From Mannheimia sp041807705 (GTDB taxonomy: Bacteria; Pseudomonadota; Gammaproteobacteria; Enterobacterales; Pasteurellaceae): a stretch of DNA of 30,779 bases. The stretch spans positions 1 through 30,779 of the forward strand of contig NZ_JBGTYY010000025.1 of the NCBI RefSeq assembly GCF_041807705.1, read 5' to 3'. Below the pieces are notes generated by a model. That model saw only the letters and a list, made by a program, of their open reading frames with translations. It ran no database searches and was not told where the DNA came from. A program made the position numbers and the translations under genes. How positions within the stretch are numbered: position 1 is the first letter of the stretch; each line of letters starts with the position of its first letter. Positions 1 to 8,373 of the stretch are shown here, in pieces.

Positions 1-66
1 TACGCCTGCTACAAACAGCTCTATGAGTTTATGTTGTTTGTACTGACTTAGACGACTTTTTCTCAT
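1..66 (-). CDS. IS1595-family transposase, N-terminal fragment (continues beyond the window)
   Basis: The ATG at 64-66 (minus strand) opens a frame of 22 codons to the left edge, starting MRKSRLSQYKQHKLIELF. This matches the N-terminus I know for IS1016-type DDE transposases (IS1595 family), which in full are a little over 200 residues with an ISXO2-like catalytic domain. Only the helical, DNA-binding start is visible here; the catalytic residues lie outside. The start lies about 50 bases inside the inverted-repeat end, as expected for this compact IS. Whether the copy is intact is unknown. Confidence 0.75.
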   Translation of the reverse strand, partial: MRKSRLSQYKQHKLIELFVAGV

Positions 67-117
67 AAGGTTATCTTAACCTAAATGGAAGTTTTAGTCG
101 TTATCTAGGACAGCCCC
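1..117 (-). mobile_element. IS1595-family (IS1016-like) insertion sequence, 5' end only
   Basis: Read on the minus strand, an outer end beginning GGGGCTGTCCTAGATAACG at about 117 is followed by the first 22 codons of a transposase that runs off the window. GGGGCTG-type ends are typical of IS1016-like elements in Pasteurellaceae and Neisseria. Only one end is visible, so target duplication and completeness cannot be judged. The family call rests on my recognition of the terminus plus the transposase N-terminus. Confidence 0.8.
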
Positions 118-160
118 TTATTTTAACATTCTATGATACAGATAACGAGTGATGAATAAG

Positions 161-194
161 AAAAAACCGCTTTCCTTTCATCAGAAAGCGGTCA
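161..194 (-). terminator. Rho-independent terminator of the nitroreductase gene
   Basis: ACCGCTTTC (166-174) pairs with GAAAGCGGT (184-192), a 9-bp stem with a 9-base loop. On the minus strand it is followed by a run of T (complement of 161-166), just after the nitroreductase stop. The stem resembles a degenerate uptake signal. Confidence 0.75.
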
Positions 195-220
195 TTCTTC
201 CTAAATTTTTTGCAGATCGA

Positions 221-880
221 TTACTCGACAAACTTCACCACTTCATCGAACGATTTACGCAGTTTTTTGCGGATCTCTTTGTTACGGTAGCCGAAGGTAC
301 ACATCACCGAAATTCCCCACTCTGCTGGGTCGAATAAACCAGCTTCAGACAGGATTTCGTTCACTTTATCGTAGTCGAATCCCTCAATAGGGCAAGAATC
401 CACGCCGATCAACGCTGCACCAGTCATCATATTGGCAAGGGCAAGGTAGGTCTGTTTACTACACCAGTCGAACAGCGAACGCTCGCTTTCAAGCACCTTG
501 CTGTCGCTTTCTTGGAAAGTGCGGTATTTTTCAATCACCGCAGGTAGCTGCTCTTCGGTTACTTGGCGGCGACGCATAGACTCGATCATAAACTCAGTGT
601 CGTAACGGGCGTTTTTCTTCGCTAAAATCACTACGATATGGCTTGAAGTTTCCATCGTTGGAATTCCCCAACAATATGGCTTGATTGCTTGGCGAAGCTC
701 TGGGTTTTGTAGCACGATAAACTGCCACGGCTCAGAACCCACCGAACTTGGGCTTAGGCGACCTAATTCTAAAATATAGTTAAAATCGTCGGCCGGAATT
801 TTCTTGCTACCATCATAAGAACGGGTAGAAGCTCGGTAGTGGAATGCGTTTAGCACGTCTTCTTTGTTGAAAAAATTCAT
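221..880 (-). CDS. NAD(P)H-dependent FMN nitroreductase family protein
   Basis: This 219-residue protein is of the nitroreductase superfamily (NfsB-like size): flavoenzymes that use NAD(P)H and FMN to reduce nitro compounds, quinones or other electrophiles in the cytoplasm. The N-terminal R-A-S-T-R motif (residues 16-20) is the FMN-phosphate binding signature, SSVGSEPWQF (about 45-54) is the typical substrate/FMN loop, and a family-typical FGYR lies near the C-terminus. It lies downstream of the old-yellow-enzyme gene on the same strand, separated by a 127-base repeat-rich gap, so cotranscription is plausible. A Hin-type uptake core AAGTGCGGT lies inside it at 517-525, unlike the Apl-type cores elsewhere. 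The physiological substrate cannot be read from sequence. Confidence 0.9.
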   Translation of the reverse strand: MNFFNKEDVLNAFHYRASTRSYDGSKKIPADDFNYILELGRLSPSSVGSEPWQFIVLQNPELRQAIKPYCWGIPTMETSSHIVVILAKKNARYDTEFMIESMRRRQVTEEQLPAVIEKYRTFQESDSKVLESERSLFDWCSKQTYLALANMMTGAALIGVDSCPIEGFDYDKVNEILSEAGLFDPAEWGISVMCTFGYRNKEIRKKLRKSFDEVVKFVE

Positions 881-895
881 CGGTTTCTCCTAAAT

Positions 896-1000
896 CTTTC
901 TTTCCCTCTCGGGGTGAAGTACCGCCAGGCGGATCAGGGAAGAGATTACCCCCTTTGGTTTCGCTTTGCTCAACCACTTTCCCCGATGGGGGAAGAAAAT
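896..1000. repeat. Intergenic imperfect dyad, TTCCCTCTCGGGG...CCCCGATGGGGGAA
   Basis: The gap between the nitroreductase and OYE genes holds G/C-rich blocks: TTTCCCTCTCGGGG at the left, CAGGGAAGAG in the middle and TTTCCCCGATGGGGGAAG at the right. Arms can pair in more than one way. It looks like a small intergenic palindromic repeat. A shorter related dyad, CTCTCCCACAAGGGGAGAG, lies at 17346-17364. I cannot tell copy number from one window. Confidence 0.5.
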
Positions 1001-1007
1001 AGTGGCT

Positions 1008-2069
1008 TTAAATAAACCCACGCTGATATTGCATTGGGACAAATTGCATTTCTGAGCTGTTGGCGGCGTTTTGGTTGTATTGAGCGTTTAATGCCCAGTA
1101 CGGATCACGCAGTAATGCTCGTCCGATGGCGACTAAGTCCGCACTCTCTACGCCTAACACGTGGTCGGCAACTTCCGGATTGTCCAGCATACCCACTGCA
1201 ATTACCGGTAAAGTGGTCGCTTTTTTCACTTTTTCTGCAAGGTAAACTTGGTAGCCTGCGTAGAACTCTGGGTGGTTGCCTGCGTGCAGTACGCCATCGC
1301 CGCCGCCACTGACATCAAGCACATCAGCCCCAGCCGCCGCAAAGCGTTTAGCTACTTCAACACCATAATCGCTGTCAAAGCCGTCTTTGCCGTACTCTTG
1401 TGCAGAGATACGCACGATCAGAGGCATATTCGCTGGCATTACTTCTTTGGCGGCTTTAATCACTTGCTCACCAAATAGCATTGGGTCTTTGCCGTATTCG
1501 TCTGTACGTTTATTGGATTTTGGTGAATAGAATTGGTGGATTAGGTAGCCGTGAGCAGCGTGTAGTTCAATGGTATCAAAACCTGCCGCTACTGCTCGTT
1601 TTACCGAGTTTTGGAAAGCAACCACCAACTCTTTAACTTCTTCTGTGGTTAATTCACGAGGGGTAATTAGATTTTGCCCCGCATAATCCAGCTCGCCATA
1701 GTGAATCGCACTTGGGGCAACGGCATTCGGCTCATCTTGGGCTTTACGCCCTGCGTGGGCGATTTGAATGCCGATTTTTGAGCCGTGTGAATGCACGCTG
1801 TCCACAATGCGTTTAAATTGAGCCTCTTGCTCATCATTCCAAAGCCCCAAGCAGTTTGGGGTAATGCGACCGTTGGCTGCGACATTGGTCATCTCAACAA
1901 TAATTAGCCCAACACCGCCAATCGCACGAGAAGTGTAATGCACAAAATGCCAATCATTCGGCACGCCGTCTGTGGCGGAATATTGGCACATTGGCGGCAT
2001 TACCACACGGTTTTTGAGTTCAAGGTTTTTAATCTTAAACGGGGTAAATAATTTTCTAAATTTTGCCAT
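1008..2069 (-). CDS. NADH:flavin oxidoreductase of the old yellow enzyme family (YqjM/NamA-like)
   Basis: A 353-residue FMN-dependent TIM-barrel ene-reductase, expected to reduce activated C=C bonds of enones, quinones and nitro compounds with NAD(P)H in the cytosol. Features seen: N-terminal PPMCQYSA with Cys28, the redox-tuning cysteine that marks the YqjM subgroup; ELHAAHGYLIHQFYSP near the middle, carrying the His pair and the 'Q-F-x-S-P' stretch of OYEs; and the C-terminal AIGRALLRDPYW phosphate-binding region. Length matches YqjM-type enzymes. It is divergent from the LysR gene (89-base gap with a candidate operator) and followed by a nitroreductase, suggesting an electrophile or oxidant response unit. 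No exact substrate can be assigned. Confidence 0.92.
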   Translation of the reverse strand: MAKFRKLFTPFKIKNLELKNRVVMPPMCQYSATDGVPNDWHFVHYTSRAIGGVGLIIVEMTNVAANGRITPNCLGLWNDEQEAQFKRIVDSVHSHGSKIGIQIAHAGRKAQDEPNAVAPSAIHYGELDYAGQNLITPRELTTEEVKELVVAFQNSVKRAVAAGFDTIELHAAHGYLIHQFYSPKSNKRTDEYGKDPMLFGEQVIKAAKEVMPANMPLIVRISAQEYGKDGFDSDYGVEVAKRFAAAGADVLDVSGGGDGVLHAGNHPEFYAGYQVYLAEKVKKATTLPVIAVGMLDNPEVADHVLGVESADLVAIGRALLRDPYWALNAQYNQNAANSSEMQFVPMQYQRGFI

Positions 2070-2107
2070 ATCTAAGGGTTCCTATGAAAAAACAGATGAT
2101 ATGGTAG

Positions 2108-2128
2108 TGAAATCATATTATCATTTCA
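2108..2128. promoter_or_regulatory. Candidate LysR-type operator between the OYE and LysR genes
   Basis: TGAAAT (2108-2113) and ATTTCA (2123-2128) form an inverted repeat with a 9-base AT-rich centre, in the 89-base space between divergent genes. LysR-family regulators usually bind such interrupted dyads (T-N11-A type) upstream of the adjacent divergent target. Assignment is by position and symmetry only. Confidence 0.45.
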
Positions 2129-2158
2129 AATTGATTATTTTGATATTAAGGTATAAGA

Positions 2159-3052
2159 ATGAATGATATAAGAACGTTAGATCTGAATTTGCTCAAAGCC
2201 TTTGTGATTTTGCTGGATGAATGCAATGTAAGCCGTGCGGCGAAGCGTCTTTCGGTTACCCAGCCTGCAATGAGTGGGATTTTAAATCGGCTACGGGAGA
2301 GCTTTAACGATCCGCTATTTGTTAGGGTTCAACACGGTATGCAGCCTACCGAACGGGCATTGCAACTAGGGCAGACGGCTCGAAAAATTTTGCAAGAAAT
2401 TAACACAATGCTACAACCACCGAAGTTAGAGCCGGAAAAACTGACAATGACACTCCGTATTGCCGCAATGGATTATGTGCAGCAAATTATCGCTCTACCG
2501 TTGATTTTGCGTCTTCGTCGCCTTGCGCCGAATGTGCAGGTGGCACTATTGCCTGTACAAGGACAGAATATTAAAACGCTGTTTGAGCAGAATAAAATTG
2601 ATTTAGCATTGGTGAGCCAGCAACATTTAAGTGCAGATATGCCAAGAACGGTGCTGTATGAAGAACGTTATCTCTGTGCAATGAGCCATACCCATTCTCT
2701 TGCCAATAAAAAACTCACCTTAGAACAGTTTTGTGATCTGCCTTTTGCAATGCTTTCTTACAACGGCGGTGAATTTAGTGGGGCAACAGATATCGCCTTG
2801 CAAAAATTGGGCAAACAACGCAGGGTAATGGTTTCGGTGAATCATATTTCACTTCTGCCACAACTGTTACAAGGCTCAGATTTAGTGGCTGTGTTGCCTG
2901 AACATTTAGCCAAAACTTTACCAAACGTGCATTTGCAAGCACCGCCTATTGAGGTGGAAGGTTTTACGATGATGATGGCGTGGCATGAACGAACCGAGCA
3001 AGATATTGCTCATCGTTGGCTAAGGGATATTTTGAAAGATGTAATGCGATAG
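2159..3052 (+). CDS. LysR family transcriptional regulator
   Basis: A 297-residue protein with the normal LysR layout: an N-terminal winged helix-turn-helix (about residues 6-65, with LNLLKAFVILLDECNVSRAA and TQPAMSGILNRLRE as the two recognition-region helices), a linker helix, and a periplasmic-binding-like effector domain (about 90-295). It is divergently placed from the OYE/nitroreductase pair, the classic arrangement for a LysR protein controlling its neighbour and itself. The start codon follows TTAAGGTATAAGA, a reasonable ribosome site. The effector is unknown; given the neighbours, an electrophile, quinone or redox signal is a fair guess. Confidence 0.92.
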   Translation: MNDIRTLDLNLLKAFVILLDECNVSRAAKRLSVTQPAMSGILNRLRESFNDPLFVRVQHGMQPTERALQLGQTARKILQEINTMLQPPKLEPEKLTMTLRIAAMDYVQQIIALPLILRLRRLAPNVQVALLPVQGQNIKTLFEQNKIDLALVSQQHLSADMPRTVLYEERYLCAMSHTHSLANKKLTLEQFCDLPFAMLSYNGGEFSGATDIALQKLGKQRRVMVSVNHISLLPQLLQGSDLVAVLPEHLAKTLPNVHLQAPPIEVEGFTMMMAWHERTEQDIAHRWLRDILKDVMR

Positions 3053-3068
3053 GTCTTTTTATTTTATG

Positions 3069-3115
3069 TACTAAAAAGCCGCTTACCTTTTTGGCGATAA
3101 ACGGCTTTCATTGTT
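3069..3115. terminator. Candidate bidirectional terminator between the LysR and FMN reductase genes
   Basis: AAAGCCG (3075-3081) and CGGCTTT (3102-3108) form a 7-bp stem with A/T tracts on the outside, placed between two convergent genes. The 20-base loop makes it weaker than the other terminators here. Confidence 0.45.
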
Positions 3116-3121
3116 AAAAGA

Positions 3122-3673
3122 TTAAAATTTCTCTACAAAATCAGCATAAGCATTAATAAAGCCCTGCATTGAGCCTTTTAATGCCTCATTTGCAATTTCA
3201 CCATCTTCTGCAAATACGCCTCCGAATAGGTTACCTACATTTAATGCAAAGGGTAGAGTAGGCATATTCACGAATGCACCAGAGGTAATAGCACGGATTT
3301 GATCTGCTACACGCACACCGCCGCCTGCACTTGCACCTACAGTTACAATACCAGCCGGTTTACCAAGCCATTTGCTTTCACCCATTGGGCGAGAAACAAC
3401 GTCAATTGCATTTTTTAACATTGCTGAAATGCCTGCGTTGTGCTCAGGGGTAACGAATAAAACACCGTCTGCATTTGCCACCGCTTCACGCACACGGGTA
3501 TATTGTGCCGGACTGTTTTCGTCTAAATCACGGTCATAAAGGGGTAAATCTGCAATTTCAACAATGTTCAATTGAATGCTTGCCGGTGCCATTTTTTGTA
3601 AGTGGCGAACTGTTAATTTGCTAAATGAAGTTTTGCTGTTGCTGCCAATTAATACTGCAATTTGTTTTGCCAT
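3122..3673 (-). CDS. NADPH-dependent FMN reductase (flavodoxin-like, ChrR/SsuE-type fold)
   Basis: A 183-residue member of the NADPH-dependent FMN reductase family; such enzymes reduce FMN, quinones, azo dyes or chromate. The N-terminal phosphate-binding loop IGSNSKTSFSKL (residues about 8-19) and the central TPEHNAGISAMLKNAIDVVS (about 75-94) are the two FMN-contact motifs; the usual TPEYN is TPEHN here. No signal peptide or membrane segment. Convergent with the LysR gene; it has its own upstream region shared with the divergent patatin gene. It adds a third flavin oxidoreductase to this cluster. Substrate not assignable. Confidence 0.88.
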   Translation of the reverse strand: MAKQIAVLIGSNSKTSFSKLTVRHLQKMAPASIQLNIVEIADLPLYDRDLDENSPAQYTRVREAVANADGVLFVTPEHNAGISAMLKNAIDVVSRPMGESKWLGKPAGIVTVGASAGGGVRVADQIRAITSGAFVNMPTLPFALNVGNLFGGVFAEDGEIANEALKGSMQGFINAYADFVEKF

Positions 3674-3838
3674 TTTATAAATTCCTTAAAAGAGTAACTA
3701 AATTTTTGGCTATTCTATCCCTTTCTGTTTATAGAATAAAGCCTATCTAGTGAAAGTTACTCTTTACTCATAATAAATAATATTGCAAATTTTTAGCTAA
3801 TTTTGACCGCTTGCATTAACGCTAGCATTAAAAAACAT

Positions 3839-3844
3839 TATAAT
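3839..3844 (+). promoter_or_regulatory. -10 element upstream of the patatin-like lipoprotein
   Basis: A perfect TATAAT lies 27 bases before the ATG at 3871. The best -35 candidate at 17-bp spacing (3816-3821) is poor, so this is a -10-only call. Confidence 0.45.
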
Positions 3845-3870
3845 TTATAGGGATTAGTGTAGAGGTCTTT

Positions 3871-5232
3871 ATGTCAGTTTTAAAGAAAATAAAATCTATT
3901 TCAATGTTAGCTGTAATAACAACATTATCTGCCTGTAGTTTGGTTACTTATAAACCTGTGGATACCATTAAACAGGTTAATCTTGAGAGCGGATACCGCC
4001 AAAAGAACGTTTTAAAAGAAGGTGCTAAAGATGGCAACATTATTATGGTAATGTTTTCAGGTGGTGGCACACGGGCGGCAGCACTTGGCTATGGTGTGTT
4101 GGAGGAATTGCAAAAAGCCAAAATGAAAGGCACGGAGAAAGGGGACACATTATTCGATAATATTGATATGACCTTTGGTGTGTCTGGCGGTTCGGTATTA
4201 GCCACTTATTTTGCGTTGGAAGGGAAAGCGATTATCCCTAAGTTTGCGAATAACTTTTTAAAATCAAATTTCCAGAAAGGTATTCTTACCGAAGTATTTT
4301 CACTTTCCAATTTGCCTCGTTTGAGCTCGCCTCAATTTGGGCGAGGAGATCTACTGCAAGAACGTTTTAATTTAACCCTTTATAAAGGCAAAAAATTTGG
4401 TGATTTAGTGAGAAATCGTAAAGGACCGTTTGCAGTCATCAGTGCAACGGATATGAATATCGGTCAGCAACTGACTTTTACTCAAGAAACCTTTGACGGA
4501 CTTTGCCTTAACTTAAATGATTTAGAAATTGCTCGAGCAGTAGCGGCTTCAAGTTCTGTTCCGCTGATTTTTGCCCCACTCACACTCAATAACAATGGTG
4601 GGAATTGCAATTTCAACTTGCCTAAAGCTTTTATTGAGCAAGAGAAAGTAGTTGATGGTTTAACCACCAAGCAAATTGAAGAAACAGAACATACCCTGAG
4701 TTTTTACCAAGATAGCAAAGAACGCCCATTTATCCATTTAGTTGATGGCGGACTAACAGATAATTTAGGTTTAGCTTCTGTGCTAGATGCTTCAGATACT
4801 ATCGGCATTGAAGATATGTATAAACGAGCTGGCGAGCTGGGTGTCAAAAATGTTGTTGTGATTAACGTGAATGCTCAAAATGAAGTATCAAGTGAAATTG
4901 ATAAATCTGCGAATGTTCCCGGCTTGAAAGATGTGGTTAATACGATTATCAATGTTCCCATTGATAGCACTACACAAATTAATCTCCAACGCTATAGCCA
5001 ATTTAGCGATAGTTGGAATGAATATGCCAACGGACAGCAAGCCAAAATTGAGATGTTTTTTGTTAATTTGGGCTTAAAAGAGCTGCCTGATGGTCAGTTG
5101 AAAAAAGAGGTACTGAACATTCCAACTTCTTTTTATTTGCCAGAGAAAGATATTGATAAATTGCGCGAATCAGCTCGCATTTTATTAGAACAATCGGAGG
5201 TCTATAAAAAAGCGGTGAATGCTTTACAATAA
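3871..5232 (+). CDS. Patatin-like phospholipase lipoprotein
   Basis: A 453-residue serine hydrolase of the patatin family, predicted to cleave acyl chains from lipids. The N-terminus is a lipoprotein signal peptide with lipobox L-S-A-C (Cys22, then Ser23, which would allow outer-membrane sorting). The catalytic parts are present in order: oxyanion loop SGGGTRAA (63-70), nucleophile elbow GVSGGS with Ser105, and the catalytic Asp in HLVDGGLTDNLG (Asp292), completing the Ser-Asp dyad. The gene stands alone, divergent from the FMN reductase and convergent with lacZ. The start is supported by the TATAAT at 3839 and an AGAGG ribosome site at 3861-3865. Whether it acts on host or own membrane lipid is unknown. 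Confidence 0.9.
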   Translation: MSVLKKIKSISMLAVITTLSACSLVTYKPVDTIKQVNLESGYRQKNVLKEGAKDGNIIMVMFSGGGTRAAALGYGVLEELQKAKMKGTEKGDTLFDNIDMTFGVSGGSVLATYFALEGKAIIPKFANNFLKSNFQKGILTEVFSLSNLPRLSSPQFGRGDLLQERFNLTLYKGKKFGDLVRNRKGPFAVISATDMNIGQQLTFTQETFDGLCLNLNDLEIARAVAASSSVPLIFAPLTLNNNGGNCNFNLPKAFIEQEKVVDGLTTKQIEETEHTLSFYQDSKERPFIHLVDGGLTDNLGLASVLDASDTIGIEDMYKRAGELGVKNVVVINVNAQNEVSSEIDKSANVPGLKDVVNTIINVPIDSTTQINLQRYSQFSDSWNEYANGQQAKIEMFFVNLGLKELPDGQLKKEVLNIPTSFYLPEKDIDKLRESARILLEQSEVYKKAVNALQ

Positions 5233-5259
5233 GACATATTGTTATCAGAAAAGATCGAA

Positions 5260-5281
5260 GGGGCAAATTGCAATTTGCCCC
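5260..5281. repeat. Perfect 22-bp palindrome between patatin gene and lacZ
   Basis: GGGGCAAATTG followed directly by its exact complement CAATTTGCCCC. No loop and no clear T-run on either side, so it is a weak terminator at best. A degenerate copy (GGGCAAATTACAATTTACCCC) occurs at 24826-24846, indicating a dispersed palindromic unit. Confidence 0.65.
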
Positions 5282-5292
5282 TCATAGTAACG

Positions 5293-8200
5293 TTACAATA
5301 TAACTTTCACTTCCCATTCAAAGGCTGTTTCATTTAGCCGATACTGTTCTTTCAAGCTCGGGCCACATGAATTTGAGCCGATACCACTCATTTTGTAATC
5401 CACACACAATATCGTTGAACGGCTTTCTTGCAAATCATAGCTATGGGTTTTTGAGGTTAATTCCTCTTGCGTATAAGGCGAGAGGTTAAAGCTAAACGGC
5501 TGCTCCGCCACAATAGCGAGATCTTTTGCTTTCACATAATGCGTGCCGAAATGGCTGCCGTTTTCTTGCGGTTTGAGATAATCCGTATGGTTTTCTCTCG
5601 CATTGATTTGATAAATGCCGAGCTTCGCTAAATGGTGTTTATCAATATAACTTTCTCGCTCGCCATAACCAAAATATTCCACTTGGTTATCGGTTTTGTT
5701 GAGGAAGAAACGCAGCCCAAAACGAGGTAAAAATGGCAAATGGGCTGGGCGTTTGGCTTTAACGCTGATTTTAATTTCTCCCGTGAGCGAAATACGATAA
5801 ACCACTTCCAGCGTTAAAATTCGGCTTTGTGCCGTTGCTACAATGCCACATTCCGCCACAATAGTAACGCCGTTTTCATCTTGGGTAAGCTCTGAATGGT
5901 AAGCTCGGGTGTAGCATTTATCGTAACCCGCTTTTTGCCAAAATTCTCGGATTAAGCGGTCGTTATCGATTGGGGCTCGCCAGAGATTGAAATCAAGCGG
6001 TTGCTCGATAATCGGCTCTTCATTTTTTTCAATGGATTTAAAAATCCCTTTGCGTTTATCGAAAGTGTAACGGTATTCGCCATTTTGGATCTGCCATTCA
6101 TTTGCAAAATTTTGCACAAAAATGACCGCTTGTGGGCGTGCTTTTAATGCAGGTTTGACCGTTTTGTCATTTAATATAATTTGATCAAATCCTAAATGAT
6201 GCTCTTTTGCCAATAATGCCGTGCTGTCATTCAAGCGATAATCAAGGGTTAAAAGCTGCAACTTGTCGTTTGGTTGAGGTAAATCTAGGGCTAAACAAGC
6301 GGTCTGATTTGGTTCACAATTTACCAATAACTGCCCCTGCTGAGTGGTTTCGCCATTTTCACTGAACGTGTAATGAACGGTAAGGTAATCGGCAAGATTG
6401 GTAAAATCTAACTGATTTTTCAGCCAGATTTTGCCCGCTTTTAACTCTGCTCGTACAGGGCGATTGACATTTTTCACTTCAAGCAAATTACTGTGCGGAA
6501 TGCGGTGTTGTGAAACTAAGCCGTCCATACAGAAATTGCTATCGTGCAAGGTTTCGCCAAAATCGCCACCGTAGCCGTATTTATCAGAATTTGGCAGAAG
6601 TGGGGCGTGATCGCACCATTCCCACACAAAACCACCGCACGCTCCTGAATATTGCTGGAAAGTTTGCCAATAATCTTCCATATCGCCGTTGGAATTGCCC
6701 ATTGCGTGTGAATATTCGCACAGAATAAACGGCTTGCGATTTGCTGGGTCGGCAAAGTATTCGTCTAATCTTTCGGTGCTAGGGTACATTTCGCTGTATA
6801 AATCTAAGTTCGATAAATCGTTTTGATAAGCGGAATGCTGATAGATTGAGCCTTCATAATGGGTTAAACGGCTCGCGTCTCGCTCTTTTACCCAGCGAGC
6901 CGCCGCTTCAAAATTCTCGCCAAAACCCGACTCATTCCCTAAAGACCAAATAATTACAGAAGTGCGGTTTTTATCTCGCTCCACATTGGCGATGTTGCGA
7001 TCTAAAATTGCTGCTTTAAAATCAGGATCTCTTGCAAAATAACAGAAATTATCGACCGCTTGTTGGCGGATTTCTTCCTGTTTATTCGGGTTTGGTACGT
7101 TGAGGAAAATGCTGTTTTCAGGGCTTTCAATATAAACTGCACTCGAGCCGTGCGATTCAATATCGCTTTCGGCAATCACATAAAAGCCCAGTTGATCGCA
7201 CAGCTCGGTAAACCAAGGGGAATTTGGATAATGAGCGGTACGAATGGCGTTAATGTTATGCTCTTTCATCAACCGTAAATCGATTAATGCTTGCTCACGG
7301 CTGATGGCATAGCCGGTTACGGGGTCGGAGTCGTGGCGGTTTACCCCTTTGAATTTAATCGGTTTGTTGTTAAATAACAGCACGCCATTTTCCACCCGAA
7401 TTTGGCGGAAGCCAATTTTCTGCTCGATGATTTCATTTTGGTAGCTCAAGCATAACGTGTAGAGTTGCGGCTCTTCCGCATTCCATAACGCTAAGTTGCA
7501 AATTTCTGCAAAAAAATGACCGCTTGTTTGCTCGCAAACGAGGTTGCCTTGTGGATCAAACAGTTGAAAATGCACGTCTTCGGGCTGGTTGGAAAATAGG
7601 GTTTCTACGCTCAAATTCGCTTGGGTTAAATCTTCACTAAGCTGATATTGAATAAAGAAATCTTGCAGGTAATTTTTCTCACGTTCCAAAATGTACAGAT
7701 CACGGAAAATGCCCGACATTCGGAATTTGTCTTGATCTTCCAAATAACTGCCATCGCACCATTTCAGCACCACAACCACAAGGCTATTTTTACCTTGCTT
7801 AAGGTGCTTTGTAATCTCAAATTCATTGGTGCTGTGGCTGATTTGCCCGTAACCAACAAAGTCGCCATTCAAATACACAAACAAGCAGGAATCCACCCCC
7901 TCAAAGTTGAGTAAATAACGCTTACCTGCTTTCGGCTCAAACGCAATTTCACGCTGATAAACACCGCAAGGATTATCGTGCGGTACATAAGGCAGATCGA
8001 ACGGAATCGGGTAATTGATGTTGGTGTATTGATGAGCATCAAAGCCCTCTGTTTGCCAGTTAGACGGCACAGGAATTTTGTGAGCGAAAGTAGCGTTGAG
8101 AAAATCATCTGGCAGATCGTGTGGGCTGTTGTAGAAATTAAAATCCCACTCGTCATTAAGCAAAGTAAAGTGTTTTGATGTTTCTCGTGCTAATTGGTTG

Positions 8201-8298
8201 GGCGTTTGCCCTTTTTGAAATGGAATAAAATAAGCGTGGTGCGGAATGCGATTAATGTGTAGCACATTTGGATCTTGGTAGTAATTCGGTAACGACAT
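5293..8298 (-). CDS. lacZ: Beta-galactosidase (glycoside hydrolase family 2, LacZ type)
   Basis: About 1001 residues from the preferred start, close to the 1024 of E. coli LacZ; hydrolyses lactose and other beta-galactosides in the cytosol. Layout is GH2: sugar-binding jelly roll, immunoglobulin-like domains, TIM barrel and C-terminal beta-sandwich. The acid/base Glu456 lies in WSLGNESGFGE and the nucleophile Glu528 in ILCEYSHAMGNSNG. NRHDSDPVTGYAIS and IRTAHYPNSPWF are further family landmarks. An upstream ATG at 8322 adds eight residues; I prefer 8298 because that start lines up with family N-termini, but neither ribosome site is strong. No permease or lac repressor gene adjoins. A CRP site lies upstream. 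It contains four exact Apl-type uptake cores and one Hin-type core. Confidence 0.95.
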   Translation of the reverse strand: MSLPNYYQDPNVLHINRIPHHAYFIPFQKGQTPNQLARETSKHFTLLNDEWDFNFYNSPHDLPDDFLNATFAHKIPVPSNWQTEGFDAHQYTNINYPIPFDLPYVPHDNPCGVYQREIAFEPKAGKRYLLNFEGVDSCLFVYLNGDFVGYGQISHSTNEFEITKHLKQGKNSLVVVVLKWCDGSYLEDQDKFRMSGIFRDLYILEREKNYLQDFFIQYQLSEDLTQANLSVETLFSNQPEDVHFQLFDPQGNLVCEQTSGHFFAEICNLALWNAEEPQLYTLCLSYQNEIIEQKIGFRQIRVENGVLLFNNKPIKFKGVNRHDSDPVTGYAISREQALIDLRLMKEHNINAIRTAHYPNSPWFTELCDQLGFYVIAESDIESHGSSAVYIESPENSIFLNVPNPNKQEEIRQQAVDNFCYFARDPDFKAAILDRNIANVERDKNRTSVIIWSLGNESGFGENFEAAARWVKERDASRLTHYEGSIYQHSAYQNDLSNLDLYSEMYPSTERLDEYFADPANRKPFILCEYSHAMGNSNGDMEDYWQTFQQYSGACGGFVWEWCDHAPLLPNSDKYGYGGDFGETLHDSNFCMDGLVSQHRIPHSNLLEVKNVNRPVRAELKAGKIWLKNQLDFTNLADYLTVHYTFSENGETTQQGQLLVNCEPNQTACLALDLPQPNDKLQLLTLDYRLNDSTALLAKEHHLGFDQIILNDKTVKPALKARPQAVIFVQNFANEWQIQNGEYRYTFDKRKGIFKSIEKNEEPIIEQPLDFNLWRAPIDNDRLIREFWQKAGYDKCYTRAYHSELTQDENGVTIVAECGIVATAQSRILTLEVVYRISLTGEIKISVKAKRPAHLPFLPRFGLRFFLNKTDNQVEYFGYGERESYIDKHHLAKLGIYQINARENHTDYLKPQENGSHFGTHYVKAKDLAIVAEQPFSFNLSPYTQEELTSKTHSYDLQESRSTILCVDYKMSGIGSNSCGPSLKEQYRLNETAFEWEVKVIL

Positions 8299-8373
8299 AA
8301 AAGCCCCATTATCAAAAAACATAAATGTTAATACCTTAATTCAGTTATAAAATAGGGCAATGAGTAATGTGTG

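Noticed and set aside
149..337. 62-codon plus-strand frame at the nitroreductase 3' end
   Set aside because: Reads the terminator and the antisense of the nitroreductase; no ribosome site.
6510..8178. Several 66-95-codon open frames overlapping lacZ on both strands
   Set aside because: All are inside the LacZ reading frame region, with no family resemblance or start signals.
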